A stretch of DNA of 30,203 nt from an uncultured Ruminococcus sp. (GCA_947177345.1 CAMWUB010000002.1:1-30203), one strand, 5' to 3'. Counted from the stretch's first letter, positions 1 through 7,814 are shown. Numbers and translations: made by a program. Notes: a model not told the origin generated them from the letters alone.

Positions 1-821
1 GTGCCACAATGACCTATGCTTTTGCATCATGTGGTAATGATGATGAAGCTGGTGATGCTGATAAGTCTTCTACATCAAGTGAAAGTTCTGTTTCTGAATC
101 CAGTGAGGAAGAAACAGATACTGAAACTACTACTGAAGAAGAATCTGAATCTGAATCAGAGGAAGATACTACTGAAGAAGATACTACCGTAACAGATTCA
201 GTTAATGAATCTACAACAAAAGAAAATGATTCTGAAATGAAATTTATTGAACCGGTAGAAAAAACAACTTATGAATTTATCTCCGATGCCGATGATACTG
301 CTTTTTTTGGTAAGTGGGAATGTGAAAAAATTGTTTCTGAGGGCGAAGAAATAACTGACCTTATGGGTATTCCGCTTTATGCTATTTATCAGCTCGAAAT
401 CAAGGACGACGGCACGGCAATTATGGGTGAATCCCTTAACGAAATGAGTGACGCTGAAGTCGCTATGACTTATGAATGTGGTATGATTAGTGATACTGAA
501 ATGGCTATCATAAATGAAGACGGTGATTCTATGGTTTTCACAATCGACGGAGATTATATGATAGGTACTGAAGAAGGTTACAATGAACAGCTTTATTTTG
601 TTAAAGTCGATGAGTTCACACCTTTTGATTTTGAAGCCTTTATGAATGAATTTCAGGAGAGCCTCGGCGATTTGGAAGTTGATGATGAAACATTTGATTC
701 TTCTGATGAGTCTGTAAGTGGTGATTCAGATAGTACAGATGATTCCGGTGAGTATGATGCTTATAATAATGACCTTGTTGATGATAGTTCTGAAACGGGC
801 GAAGAATCAGTATCAGAATAA
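1..821 (+). CDS. Lipoprotein of unknown function, 5' end outside window
   Basis: Partial gene. The frame is open from the first bases and reads into a lipobox-like A-F-A-S-C-G. An ATG at base 9 lies only seven codons before that Cys, too short for a signal peptide, so the true start is probably upstream of the window. After the Cys comes a low-complexity stretch of about 60 residues rich in Ser, Glu and Thr, as in surface linkers, then a globular part of about 120 residues starting at FFGKWECEKIV, then another acidic/Ser tail. The globular part matches the next gene (FxGKWEC, GIPxYAIxQ, ISDTE, KVDEFxxFDF), so the two are tandem paralogues. Likely anchored on the outer face of the membrane. 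Function not recognised. Confidence 0.8.
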   Translation, partial: ATMTYAFASCGNDDEAGDADKSSTSSESSVSESSEEETDTETTTEEESESESEEDTTEEDTTVTDSVNESTTKENDSEMKFIEPVEKTTYEFISDADDTAFFGKWECEKIVSEGEEITDLMGIPLYAIYQLEIKDDGTAIMGESLNEMSDAEVAMTYECGMISDTEMAIINEDGDSMVFTIDGDYMIGTEEGYNEQLYFVKVDEFTPFDFEAFMNEFQESLGDLEVDDETFDSSDESVSGDSDSTDDSGEYDAYNNDLVDDSSETGEESVSE

Positions 822-836
822 TTTCAGGTGAGGAAA

Positions 837-1454
837 ATGAAAAAAATTCTTGTATTTCTTACGGCTTGTGTATTCATGTCAGTTATGATTTCCTGTGGTG
901 AAAAGGAAGAAAGTTCCGCCGGTGACGGTTCTGTAATTTCAACATCTGCGGACGAAAGTTCATTAGTTCAGATGGAAACTCATGCTTATGATAATAGCAT
1001 AGATAAAAGTATTTTTGTAGGTAAGTGGGAGTGTTATAAACTCGTTACAAATGATGCCGAACTGACTACAATAGGTGGTATACCCTCATATGCAATATTT
1101 CAGTATGATATTCGTGAAGACGGTACAGTAGCTCTTCCTGATTTTCTTATGGAAATTGCAGATGAAAATGCTACATCTTACAAATGGGGTACTATAAGCG
1201 ATACTGAAATAGAAATAACCGGTTCTGACGGAAGTGCTATTGTATACGTTATGAATGACGGAAATCTTGAAAATATCGACACAAACGGTGAAGAAATTTA
1301 TCTGAAAAAAGTGGACGAATTTCAGTATTTTGACTTCAAAACATACTATGAAGAAATAGCAAATCAGAATCAATATGTACTCACACCTGTTGAGACCGAC
1401 GCAGCCGGAAATATTATCGGCGAGGGTGAACCGATTACAGTTAATGCAAATTAA
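837..1454 (+). CDS. Lipoprotein, paralogue of the preceding gene
   Basis: About 205 residues. The ATG at 837 is chosen because AGGTGA (826-831) sits 5 nt upstream and gives a classical lipoprotein signal: MKK, a hydrophobic stretch, then the lipobox V-M-I-S-C-G near residue 20. The in-frame GTG at 828 overlaps that ribosome-binding site and is unlikely. The mature protein has a short Ser/Glu linker and then the same domain as the upstream protein (FVGKWEC, GGIPSYAIFQ, GTISDTEIEI, KVDEFQYFDF), without the long acidic linker. It starts 15 nt after its paralogue stops, so they are probably co-transcribed, and a terminator follows. No enzymatic motif seen; function unknown. Confidence 0.85.
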   Translation: MKKILVFLTACVFMSVMISCGEKEESSAGDGSVISTSADESSLVQMETHAYDNSIDKSIFVGKWECYKLVTNDAELTTIGGIPSYAIFQYDIREDGTVALPDFLMEIADENATSYKWGTISDTEIEITGSDGSAIVYVMNDGNLENIDTNGEEIYLKKVDEFQYFDFKTYYEEIANQNQYVLTPVETDAAGNIIGEGEPITVNAN

Positions 1455-1462
1455 ATCATAAC

Positions 1463-1499
1463 CAACGGACTTTCTTTTTATAAAAAGTCCGTTGTTTTT
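1463..1499 (+). terminator. Intrinsic terminator after the lipoprotein pair
   Basis: An 11-bp perfect stem, CAACGGACTTT (1463-1473) with AAAGTCCGTTG (1484-1494), has a 10-nt loop and is followed by TTTTT. The ACGGACTTT core recurs in the terminator at 2202. Confidence 0.9.
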
Positions 1500-1521
1500 C
1501 AGATTATAAGGGGGTGCGTTT

Positions 1522-2199
1522 ATGTCATTCATGTTAAATGATGTAGTACCGTGGGGAAGAAATTTCAGTGAATATGTAAATATGTTCAATCTTACTGAAA
1601 GTGATTTGTCAAAGAAAATCGCTGGTTTCGGAGATGGTCCGGCGAGTTTCAACTATGAAGCAACTGAAAAGGGTTATGATGTCGTATCTTTTGACCCTGT
1701 TTATCAGTTTTCAGAAGAAGAACTAAGTAAACGTATTGAGGAAGTACGTATTATAGTAATGCAACAGATGAAAGAAAATATGGATAATTACGTATGGGAA
1801 AATATACAGAATTTAAATGAACTTGAAAATCTGCGTATGTCTGCAATGCGACTATTTTTATCGGATTATGAGTGCGGAAAGGCTGAAAAACGTTATATAG
1901 TCCATACCCTCCCCGAAAGATTACCATATAATGACGATACTTTTGATATTGGTCTGAGTTCGCATTTTCTTATGATGTATACTTCCTTAGGATATGATTT
2001 TCATATTAAGGCAATATCTGAAATGCTGAGAGTATGCAGAGAAGTAAGAATATTCCCTATAGTTGACCTCGATGCTAATAAAACATCGCTTATAAATGAT
2101 GTGTTAAGTTACTTCAATAATCATTATACTACTGAAATCGTAACGACAAATTATGAATTTCAGAAAGGTGAAAATAAACTGCTTATTATAACCAAATAA
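1522..2199 (+). CDS. Putative class I SAM-dependent methyltransferase
   Basis: 225 residues, starting at ATG behind a GGGGGTG ribosome-binding site. A methyltransferase-like core is visible: a motif-I-like glycine turn I-A-G-F-G-D-G-P (about residues 33-40), an acidic residue ending the second strand (VVSFDP, Asp58), and a later LPYNDDTFDIGLSSHFL segment of the kind that precedes the fourth strand in Rossmann methyltransferases, followed by a helix with LRVCREVRIFP. The motif-I sequence is a variant of the usual GxGxG. The gene stands alone between two terminators, so context gives no substrate. The fold is moderately well supported; the substrate is unknown. Confidence 0.7.
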   Translation: MSFMLNDVVPWGRNFSEYVNMFNLTESDLSKKIAGFGDGPASFNYEATEKGYDVVSFDPVYQFSEEELSKRIEEVRIIVMQQMKENMDNYVWENIQNLNELENLRMSAMRLFLSDYECGKAEKRYIVHTLPERLPYNDDTFDIGLSSHFLMMYTSLGYDFHIKAISEMLRVCREVRIFPIVDLDANKTSLINDVLSYFNNHYTTEIVTTNYEFQKGENKLLIITK

Positions 2200-2201
2200 A
2201 T

Positions 2202-2239
2202 AAAAAACGGACTTTTTTATAAAAAAAAGTCCGTTTTTT
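2202..2239. terminator. Bidirectional intrinsic terminator between methyltransferase gene and luxS
   Basis: A run of A plus CGGAC plus a run of T (2202-2217) pairs with the complementary arm (about 2223-2239). It has U-tracts on both strands, so it can end the + strand methyltransferase transcript and the - strand luxS transcript. The core repeats that of the terminator at 1463. Confidence 0.9.
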
Positions 2240-2251
2240 GTATTCTGCGTG

Positions 2252-2731
2252 TTAAATTATTTCCTTGCCGTAATGCCATGAATAGTCAAGCATTTCTACT
2301 GTATAGCCGTTAAGTTTTTCGAGTAATGGGAGTACATCTTTTTTGGCTGATTCGAGGTCATGTTCGAGATAATTTCCGCACTCTATCGGTGAACAACCCA
2401 TAATTTCGCCATCGTATTCTGATATGTACCTATATGCATCTCTTACAAGTTTTATTGCGTTTTCGTGAGGAAGTCCACGGGTGAGCAGGTAGAAACCAGT
2501 CCGGCAACCCATAGGACCCACATATATTATATTTTTTCCGTATTCTGAATTTCTTGCGTATGTTGCGAATATGTGTTCTATAGTATGCAGTGACGGATTA
2601 GAGATATATTTTCCACCGTTTGGACGTACCATTCTTATATCATACGTCACAATATCGTCATCTGTTCTTGATATGTACATACCAACACCAAATTTAGTAT
2701 GGTCAACCTGAAAACTTGCTATTTTTTCCAT
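2252..2731 (-). CDS. luxS: S-ribosylhomocysteine lyase LuxS
   Basis: 159 residues, the usual LuxS length. LuxS cleaves S-ribosylhomocysteine to homocysteine and DPD, the precursor of autoinducer-2, in the activated methyl cycle in the cytoplasm. The metal-site motif H-T-I-E-H (His49, Glu52, His53), the third ligand Cys118 in ECGNY, and the catalytic Cys76 in GPMGCRTGFY are all present, so it should be active. It is the last gene of a minus-strand operon: one base separates the stop of the pseudouridine synthase from this ATG, and the ribosome-binding site (GGAG) lies inside that gene. No pfs/mtnN or methionine gene is in the window, so its partner enzyme is encoded elsewhere. Confidence 0.97.
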   Translation of the reverse strand: MEKIASFQVDHTKFGVGMYISRTDDDIVTYDIRMVRPNGGKYISNPSLHTIEHIFATYARNSEYGKNIIYVGPMGCRTGFYLLTRGLPHENAIKLVRDAYRYISEYDGEIMGCSPIECGNYLEHDLESAKKDVLPLLEKLNGYTVEMLDYSWHYGKEII

Positions 2732-2732
2732 T

Positions 2733-3587
2733 TTATAAAACTCCGTTCATTAGATTTTTCATATCGTCGGGGATATCCGACTTTATAGTTATAAATTCGT
2801 CCGTGATTGGATTTCTGAAAGACATCATACCACAGTGAAGAGCCTGTCTTGAAATATCCTGACGACTTCCGCCGTATAGGTCATCACCGGCGAGGGCGTG
2901 ACCTATATGCGAAAAATGTACTCTTATCTGGTGAGTACGTCCGGTTTCAAGATTTATTTCAAGAAGTGAATACTTTTCGTTATGGGTGATACGTCTGTAA
3001 TGTGTAACTGCCTGCTGACCGTCCGGACGGACACACCGTACTATTATTGATTCACATTCACGGGCGATTGGTGCATTGACAGTACCGGAAATATCTGTTA
3101 TTCCGTGTACTATCGCATAATAAGTTTTTTTACATGACTTCTGTAGAATATTTGCGGAAAACGGATTCTTTGCGATTATGACTAATCCGGAAGTGTCCTT
3201 GTCAAGACGATTTACAGGTCTGAAAGTAAGTTCCGGATATAGCGACGAAAAATAATTACCGAGCGTATCACCCTGATGTTTTATTGAGGGGTGTACAGGT
3301 ATTCCGGCAGATTTATCGAAAATAATAAGATGTTCATTTTCAAAAGTTATCGGAATATTTAGTTCCGGATTCGGTTCAAGAAATTTATTGTCATTTATTT
3401 TCAGTATGATTATATCACCATTGTAAACCGTATCAATAGTGCGGATTACTTCACCGTTACGAGTTATACCATTTTCCTCACGCTTCAGTTTTGTCAGCAA
3501 ACGCCGTGAAACGTCTTTTTTTTCGGTAAGAAATTTTTGCAGTGTCATCGGATTTTCTGAGTTTACGGTTAATTTTAATTCTTTCAG
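2733..3587 (-). CDS. RluA-family pseudouridine synthase, probable non-ATG start
   Basis: Isomerises uridine to pseudouridine in structured RNA. The catalytic motif R-L-D-K-D-T-S-G is present (catalytic Asp near residue 129 of the extended form), as is the later GRTHQIRVHFSHIGH segment. An N-terminal region (LSRRLL-type helix, KLKREENGITRNG) resembles the S4-like domain of the family. The first ATG (3546-3548) has no ribosome-binding site and would remove the first strand. Thirteen codons upstream a CTG (3585-3587) lies 9 nt after GGGAGG (3597-3602), with a stop at 3603-3605, and adds LKELKLTVNSENP, which fits the family. I therefore choose CTG (284 residues). ATT at 3588 or 3591 is an alternative. 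It overlaps the upstream gene by 110 nt. Which of the Rlu specificities it has cannot be told. Confidence 0.85.
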   Translation of the reverse strand: MKELKLTVNSENPMTLQKFLTEKKDVSRRLLTKLKREENGITRNGEVIRTIDTVYNGDIIILKINDNKFLEPNPELNIPITFENEHLIIFDKSAGIPVHPSIKHQGDTLGNYFSSLYPELTFRPVNRLDKDTSGLVIIAKNPFSANILQKSCKKTYYAIVHGITDISGTVNAPIARECESIIVRCVRPDGQQAVTHYRRITHNEKYSLLEINLETGRTHQIRVHFSHIGHALAGDDLYGGSRQDISRQALHCGMMSFRNPITDEFITIKSDIPDDMKNLMNGVL

Positions 3588-4344
3588 AATAATCGTCCTC
3601 CCTTACGTAAATGGAAATACTTAAAGAAAAAGCTGTCATAAGTTCCGGCAGAAAATAAGGAGCAGTAACAAGTGTGATTATCGGGAAAGAATACGCCAGT
3701 AATAGTTTAATCATACCTGAATGTCTTCCACGCATGAACCGGAAAGAATAACATATTGACCGCAATACGCTTTTCTGCGGAAAGTGTGCCATTAAAAACG
3801 GTACTACGAAAAGGGTCAGGCGGACGTTAAGCCAGAAATATAATGATAATATCGTGAATACTACAGCCTGTACTACTATGAATAAATTATCTGTATTCAT
3901 GATAAGATAATATGCTGTAAATCCGCATATAGCTGTGGGAATAAGTGCGAGTATTCCTATTAATTTTGTCCAGAGCGATAACGCAAGACTTCTGCCGAAA
4001 TTCCTGCCATTCACAAATACTTCAGATAATGGCGTGAAATTTCTGCTGTTATTTTCATAACATATTTCACATAATCTGTATGCTGATACGTATATAAGCG
4101 GTGCAGTAGTCAGCCACCGGAGTATCATTACAAATACGGAAACAGTAACCTGTATGGGATTATTACCGCTGAAAAGTTCAATAGGTTTTATTTCACCGAC
4201 GTAAATGAGCAGGCTATATACTGTAGCCTCAACAGCACGGAAAAATATTTCCGGAAAAAACGGTAGCATACATATTATAAAAGTACTTATACGTTTACGT
4301 TTAAGTAAAGCCTTTGAATATTTTATCAGTTCCCGTAACTTCAT
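3478..4344 (-). CDS. Multi-pass membrane protein of unknown function
   Basis: 288 residues. The start at 4344 is set by GGAGG 8-9 nt upstream; an in-frame ATG 20 codons earlier has no such site. About five or six hydrophobic segments are visible (for example FIICMLPFFPEIFF, VTVSVFVMILRWLTTAPLIYV, LIGILALIPTAICGFTAYYLI, VVFTILSLYFWLNVRLTLFVVPF, LLLAYSFPIITLVTAPYF), with a loop containing SICYSFRFMRGRHSGMIK. The cytosolic-looking C-terminal tail is strongly basic (RKLRKSDD, YRKKRRF), and its last 110 nt also encode the start of the next gene. The overall pattern resembles uncharacterised clostridial membrane proteins of the DUF975 kind, but I cannot confirm this. Second gene of the operon that ends in luxS. 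Confidence 0.75.
   Translation of the reverse strand: MKLRELIKYSKALLKRKRISTFIICMLPFFPEIFFRAVEATVYSLLIYVGEIKPIELFSGNNPIQVTVSVFVMILRWLTTAPLIYVSAYRLCEICYENNSRNFTPLSEVFVNGRNFGRSLALSLWTKLIGILALIPTAICGFTAYYLIMNTDNLFIVVQAVVFTILSLYFWLNVRLTLFVVPFLMAHFPQKSVLRSICYSFRFMRGRHSGMIKLLLAYSFPIITLVTAPYFLPELMTAFSLSISIYVREDDYSERIKINRKLRKSDDTAKISYRKKRRFTAFADKTEA
3597..3602 (-). promoter_or_regulatory. Ribosome-binding site deciding the pseudouridine synthase start
   Basis: GGGAGG on the minus strand lies within the coding sequence of the membrane protein upstream. It is 9 nt before a CTG and 6 and 3 nt before two ATT codons, all in frame with the synthase. No comparable site precedes the first ATG at 3548. Confidence 0.65.
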
Positions 4345-4404
4345 AGAATATACCTCCGGAATTTTTTTAGATATATTATGTACGGAAACTGTAAAAATAT
4401 TCAA

Positions 4405-5040
4405 TTACAGAAATTCTTCCGGAACTTTATTATATGGGCAGTATCCTAATATCTCGAAAGCCTGAGAATTTAACCACATCTGAGTTGTTACAAGAATGTC
4501 GAAACCCTCGCCGAATGGTGTTGTAAGTACATCGGGGTTATATTTAGGCAGTCCGAAACATAACAGCATATTTGAAATTATCCCGCCGTGTGTGATTATC
4601 GCACTATTTGTTATACCGTCGTTCATCATATCCATTATGATATTATGTATAGCCTTGTAAGTCCGTGCGGTCATCTGCTGGAGGCTTTCGCCGTTAGGTG
4701 CGTGCGAATCCTTACCACCTTTTAACCATTTCTTGTAATCCGGATTGTTTATTAATTCTTCAACACTTTTGTTTTCAAAGTCTCCGAAGTCGATTTCACG
4801 TAAATCGTCTACCGTTACAATTTGTGTTTCCGGAAAAAGTATATCAGCAGTTTCCATACACCTTTTCAGCGGTGAACTGTAAACTCTATGTACTATGGGA
4901 TAATCGAACTCGTCCATTTTTGAGGCTATTTCCGCTGCCCCCTTATCTGACAGCGGAACATCTGTTTTTCCTATATATATACCTTTTTCGTTAGCATCGG
5001 TCATACCGTGCCTTATGATACTTATTCTGTAACCTTTCAT
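4405..5040 (-). CDS. Histidine phosphatase (phosphoglycerate mutase-like) superfamily protein
   Basis: 211 residues from the ATG at 5040, which follows GAAAGG and lies 30-odd nt below a perfect promoter; longer in-frame readings would run through that promoter. It has the phosphohistidine motif R-H-G (His11), the conserved SSPLKRCMETA (Arg60), an acidic residue in REIDFGDFEN (Glu82) and the second catalytic H in ITHGG (His151), so the two-histidine active site is complete. The family includes cofactor-dependent phosphoglycerate mutases, alpha-ribazole phosphatase (CobC) and broad phosphatases. The length and lack of mutase-specific regions favour a small-molecule phosphatase; the substrate is not known. 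First gene of the minus-strand operon. Confidence 0.9.
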   Translation of the reverse strand: MKGYRISIIRHGMTDANEKGIYIGKTDVPLSDKGAAEIASKMDEFDYPIVHRVYSSPLKRCMETADILFPETQIVTVDDLREIDFGDFENKSVEELINNPDYKKWLKGGKDSHAPNGESLQQMTARTYKAIHNIIMDMMNDGITNSAIITHGGIISNMLLCFGLPKYNPDVLTTPFGEGFDILVTTQMWLNSQAFEILGYCPYNKVPEEFL

Positions 5041-5071
5041 ATTATCCAATCCTTTCAAGACCGTATAATTA

Positions 5072-5100
5072 ATTATAGTATTCCGGAAGTTTTTTGTCAA
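5072..5100 (-). promoter_or_regulatory. Consensus sigma-A promoter for the phosphatase-luxS operon
   Basis: On the minus strand TTGACA (5095-5100) is followed by a 17-nt spacer and TATAAT (5072-5077). Both hexamers match the consensus exactly. The start codon is about 32 nt below the -10 box. Confidence 0.88.
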
Positions 5101-5209
5101 GTAAAATGTATAGGCAAAGTGCATAAAAAACAGATGTTTTTTTTTAACTTCCGGCAAATATAATGAAAAATATGTCAGAAATCCTGAAATTATTTCATAT
5201 TTCACCATA

Positions 5210-5238
5210 TTTACATATTATACAAAATGTATTATAAT
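5210..5238 (+). promoter_or_regulatory. Promoter of the XRE-family regulator gene
   Basis: TTTACA (5210-5215), 17-nt spacer, TATAAT (5233-5238), followed by AGGAGG and the ATG at 5276. It diverges from the promoter at 5072-5100, about 110 bp apart; the AT-rich stretch between could hold a shared operator. Confidence 0.85.
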
Positions 5239-5275
5239 ATATATTGGATTACATTATTTCAGGAGGTTTATTGGA

Positions 5276-5977
5276 ATGAACTCAGATTTTGCAAGAATAA
5301 TCACTTTACAGCGTAAGGAAAAACATATCAGTCAGAAACAGGTGGCAAATGATTTAGGTATATCTCAGGCATTACTTTCACACTATGAAAAGGGAATCCG
5401 TGAATGTGGACTTAGTTTTCTTGTCAAGATAGCGGATTACTATAACGTATCATGTGACTATCTTCTCGGACGTACTCCCGAACCGGACGGAAAAAATATT
5501 ACTATTGAAGACATTCCTGACGACGACGGCAATAATAAACTCGAAATGCCCTCACCTAAAATTATAAACTTCAACAGACGTATTGTAAATAATTCAATCA
5601 GTCTGCTGTTCAGTTTCGCACAGAAAGCTAACAGTATAACTCTTATAAAGGAAGTTTCTACTTATTTAATGCTTACGGTCTATAAACTTTTCCGGATAGT
5701 ATATAATGCCAATCCGCATAATGACCAGAAATTGTTTCGTATTCCTAAAGTAATCGCAAATGACAGTGCAGACGCTATAATCGCTATGAGCGAAGCTAAT
5801 ATAAAATCCGCTTCAAGTGGTATATCCCTTGACGGCAACGACAGTGTAAAAGATTTCGACACACTTTACGTAACTACCGCAACATTACAGAAAGATTACG
5901 CACAGTATTCTTCGTCATTACTTAATCTCATAAAGCATAGCGAGGAAAAAATAGCCCGTACCCGTGAAAAATACTGA
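5276..5977 (+). CDS. XRE-family helix-turn-helix transcriptional regulator
   Basis: 233 residues behind a perfect AGGAGG. Residues about 8-66 form a Cro/C1-type helix-turn-helix (ISQKQVANDLGISQALLSHYEKG) ending in the YNVSCDYLLGRT signature that follows this domain in many Firmicutes regulators. An acidic linker (IEDIPDDDGNN) leads to a mostly helical C-terminal region of about 140 residues with no recognisable ligand or catalytic motif. It is divergent from the phosphatase-luxS operon, so autoregulation or control of that operon is possible; this is inference from position only. It has its own terminator. Confidence 0.88.
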   Translation: MNSDFARIITLQRKEKHISQKQVANDLGISQALLSHYEKGIRECGLSFLVKIADYYNVSCDYLLGRTPEPDGKNITIEDIPDDDGNNKLEMPSPKIINFNRRIVNNSISLLFSFAQKANSITLIKEVSTYLMLTVYKLFRIVYNANPHNDQKLFRIPKVIANDSADAIIAMSEANIKSASSGISLDGNDSVKDFDTLYVTTATLQKDYAQYSSSLLNLIKHSEEKIARTREKY

Positions 5978-5986
5978 AATTAAAAC

Positions 5987-6019
5987 CGCACAGACTTCAA
6001 TAAGCCTGTGCGTGATTTT
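5987..6019 (+). terminator. Intrinsic terminator after the XRE regulator gene
   Basis: CGCACAG-A-CTT (5987-5997) pairs with AAG-C-CTGTGCG (6002-6012) around a CAAT loop with one A/C mismatch. It is followed by TGATTTTTT and also faces the end of the minus-strand MORN-like gene. Confidence 0.8.
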
Positions 6020-6442
6020 TTATATCTCACCTTGTCTTGTTATATTGCCGTCTTCGTCATATTCTACAACTTTATAATGACGACTGTTTCCAAAGCGTTC
6101 TAATCTTTTTTTTAGTTTTCCGTCCGGATACCATTTATAAGCTACTCCGGTAAAAGCACCTTGATACATAATTGTATATGACCATGGTGTACCTTCATAA
6201 TAAAATGAAACGTATTCACCTTTCATGTAGCCATCCTGATACATTGCGTAATATCTGACGTTACCGTTTTCATAAAGTTCATATAGTAGTCCGGAAAATG
6301 GTTTTCCACCGGATTCAATGGGATTGTCGTATAATCTTGTGAATGGTTCTTCGTACTCAGGCATTGCATACTCATCATATAATACACCATTTGCTTTTAC
6401 ATAGTCGAATAACAGAAATTCCGGCATTTTTTCCGTATTCAT
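6020..6442 (-). CDS. MORN-like (YwqK-type) repeat protein
   Basis: 140 residues from the ATG at 6442, which begins one base after the TGA of the TrpB-like gene (TGATATG), a typical re-initiation arrangement; a TTG at 6451 would give three more residues and an 8-nt overlap. No independent ribosome-binding site is visible, so translation probably depends on the upstream gene. The protein has aromatic/glycine repeats of the form GxxYxxYxxG (FSGLLYELYENGNVRYYAMY, then MKGEYVSFYYEGTPWSYTIMY, then FTGVAYKWYPDGKLKKR, then a YDEDGNIT unit). This spacing resembles MORN repeats and the YwqK-type proteins often annotated as antitoxin or immunity proteins. No toxin gene is adjacent. Role unknown. Confidence 0.75.
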   Translation of the reverse strand: MNTEKMPEFLLFDYVKANGVLYDEYAMPEYEEPFTRLYDNPIESGGKPFSGLLYELYENGNVRYYAMYQDGYMKGEYVSFYYEGTPWSYTIMYQGAFTGVAYKWYPDGKLKKRLERFGNSRHYKVVEYDEDGNITRQGEI

Positions 6443-6443
6443 A

Positions 6444-7814
6444 TCAGTCAATTTTCGGGAGTGTATCGAAAGATTTCTTTAATTCCTCATCTGTCGGGAT
6501 ATAGTCGGACATTCTGCCGTCGTTGAAAGCACCGTAAGCATACATATCAAAGTAACCTGTTCCGGTAAGTCCGAAGAGGATTGTTTTTTCTTCTCCGGTT
6601 TCCTTGCACTTCATAGCCTCGTCGATAGCACACTTTATAGCGTGACTGCTTTCCGGAGCAGGTAAAATGCCCTCAACTCTTGCGAACTGCTGTGCGGATT
6701 CAAAGACTGCTGTCTGTTCTACTGATACGGCTTCCATAAGTCCTTGGTCATAGAGTTCAGAGAGAACCGCACTCATACCGTGATACCTCAGACCTCCGGC
6801 GTGATTTGCTGACGGCATAAATCCACTACCGAGGGTGTACATTTTCTGTAACGGACATACTTTACCGGTATCGCAGAAATCGTAAGCGTATACACCTCTT
6901 GTTAAACTCGGACATGATGCCGGTTCAACTGCTATGAATCTGTAATCTTTTTCGCCTCTTAACTTCTCACCCATGAACGGCGAAATAAGTCCGCCGAGAT
7001 TTGAACCACCTCCGGCACAGCCTATTATTATATCCGGAGTTATACCGTATTTGTCCATAGCAATTTTAGATTCCATACCTATTACTGACTGGTGCAGAAG
7101 TACCTGAGACAGAACGCTTCCGAGTACATAACGGTAGCCGTCCTGAGATGTTGCTTTTTCTACTGCTTCGGATATAGCACAGCCGAGACTTCCGTTAGTA
7201 TCGGGAAATTTAGCTAAAATTTTTCTGCCTACTTCCGTAGTATTCGACGGCGACGGTGTAACGTTTGCACCGTAAGTACGCATTACTTCACGGCGGAAAG
7301 GTTTCTGTTCATAAGAACATTTTACCATATATACCTGACAATTCAAGTCAAAATACGAACACGCCATTGAAAGTGCCGTACCCCACTGACCTGCTCCGGT
7401 TTCGGTGGTTACGCCTTTAAGACCCTGTTGTTTTGCGTAATAAGCCTGTGCGATTGCGGAGTTAAGTTTATGACTTCCGCTTGTGTTGTTGCCCTCGAAT
7501 TTGTAGTATATTTTCGCTGGTGTATCAAGTTTCTTTTCGAGACAATAAGCCCTTACGAGTGGTGACGGACGATACATTTTATAAAATTCCTGAATTTCTT
7601 CGGGAATATCAATGTATCTGTCAGTTTCATTGAGTTCCTGTTTAACGAGTTCGTCACAGAAAACGTTGCCGAGTTCTTCAGCGGTACAGGGTTGAAGTGT
7701 AGCCGGATTAAGAAGCGGAGCTGGTTTTTTCTGCATATCCGCACGGACGTTATACCACTGTTTAGGCATTTCGTGTTCTTCGAGATATATTTTGTACGGG
7801 ATTTTTTCTGACAT
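6444..7814 (-). CDS. TrpB2-type tryptophan synthase beta-like PLP enzyme
   Basis: 456 residues, the length of the TrpB2 class rather than the ~400 of ordinary TrpB. The PLP-binding lysine is in GSHKLNSA (Lys116), the catalytic-loop motif reads ETGAGQWG (Glu138, with Trp where TrpB1 has His), and the phosphate-binding glycine loop is GCAGGGSNLGG (about 265-275). The ribosome-binding site is AAAGGAG before the ATG. TrpB enzymes condense indole with serine to make tryptophan. No trpA or other trp gene is near, so it may salvage free indole or act on another substrate, as proposed for stand-alone TrpB2 proteins. It is co-transcribed and coupled with the MORN-like gene. Confidence 0.92.
   Translation of the reverse strand: MSEKIPYKIYLEEHEMPKQWYNVRADMQKKPAPLLNPATLQPCTAEELGNVFCDELVKQELNETDRYIDIPEEIQEFYKMYRPSPLVRAYCLEKKLDTPAKIYYKFEGNNTSGSHKLNSAIAQAYYAKQQGLKGVTTETGAGQWGTALSMACSYFDLNCQVYMVKCSYEQKPFRREVMRTYGANVTPSPSNTTEVGRKILAKFPDTNGSLGCAISEAVEKATSQDGYRYVLGSVLSQVLLHQSVIGMESKIAMDKYGITPDIIIGCAGGGSNLGGLISPFMGEKLRGEKDYRFIAVEPASCPSLTRGVYAYDFCDTGKVCPLQKMYTLGSGFMPSANHAGGLRYHGMSAVLSELYDQGLMEAVSVEQTAVFESAQQFARVEGILPAPESSHAIKCAIDEAMKCKETGEEKTILFGLTGTGYFDMYAYGAFNDGRMSDYIPTDEELKKSFDTLPKID

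Noticed and set aside
1086..1652. 188-codon open frame on the minus strand across the second lipoprotein gene and the terminator
   Set aside because: It runs through a strong terminator and two plus-strand genes and has no family resemblance or start site.
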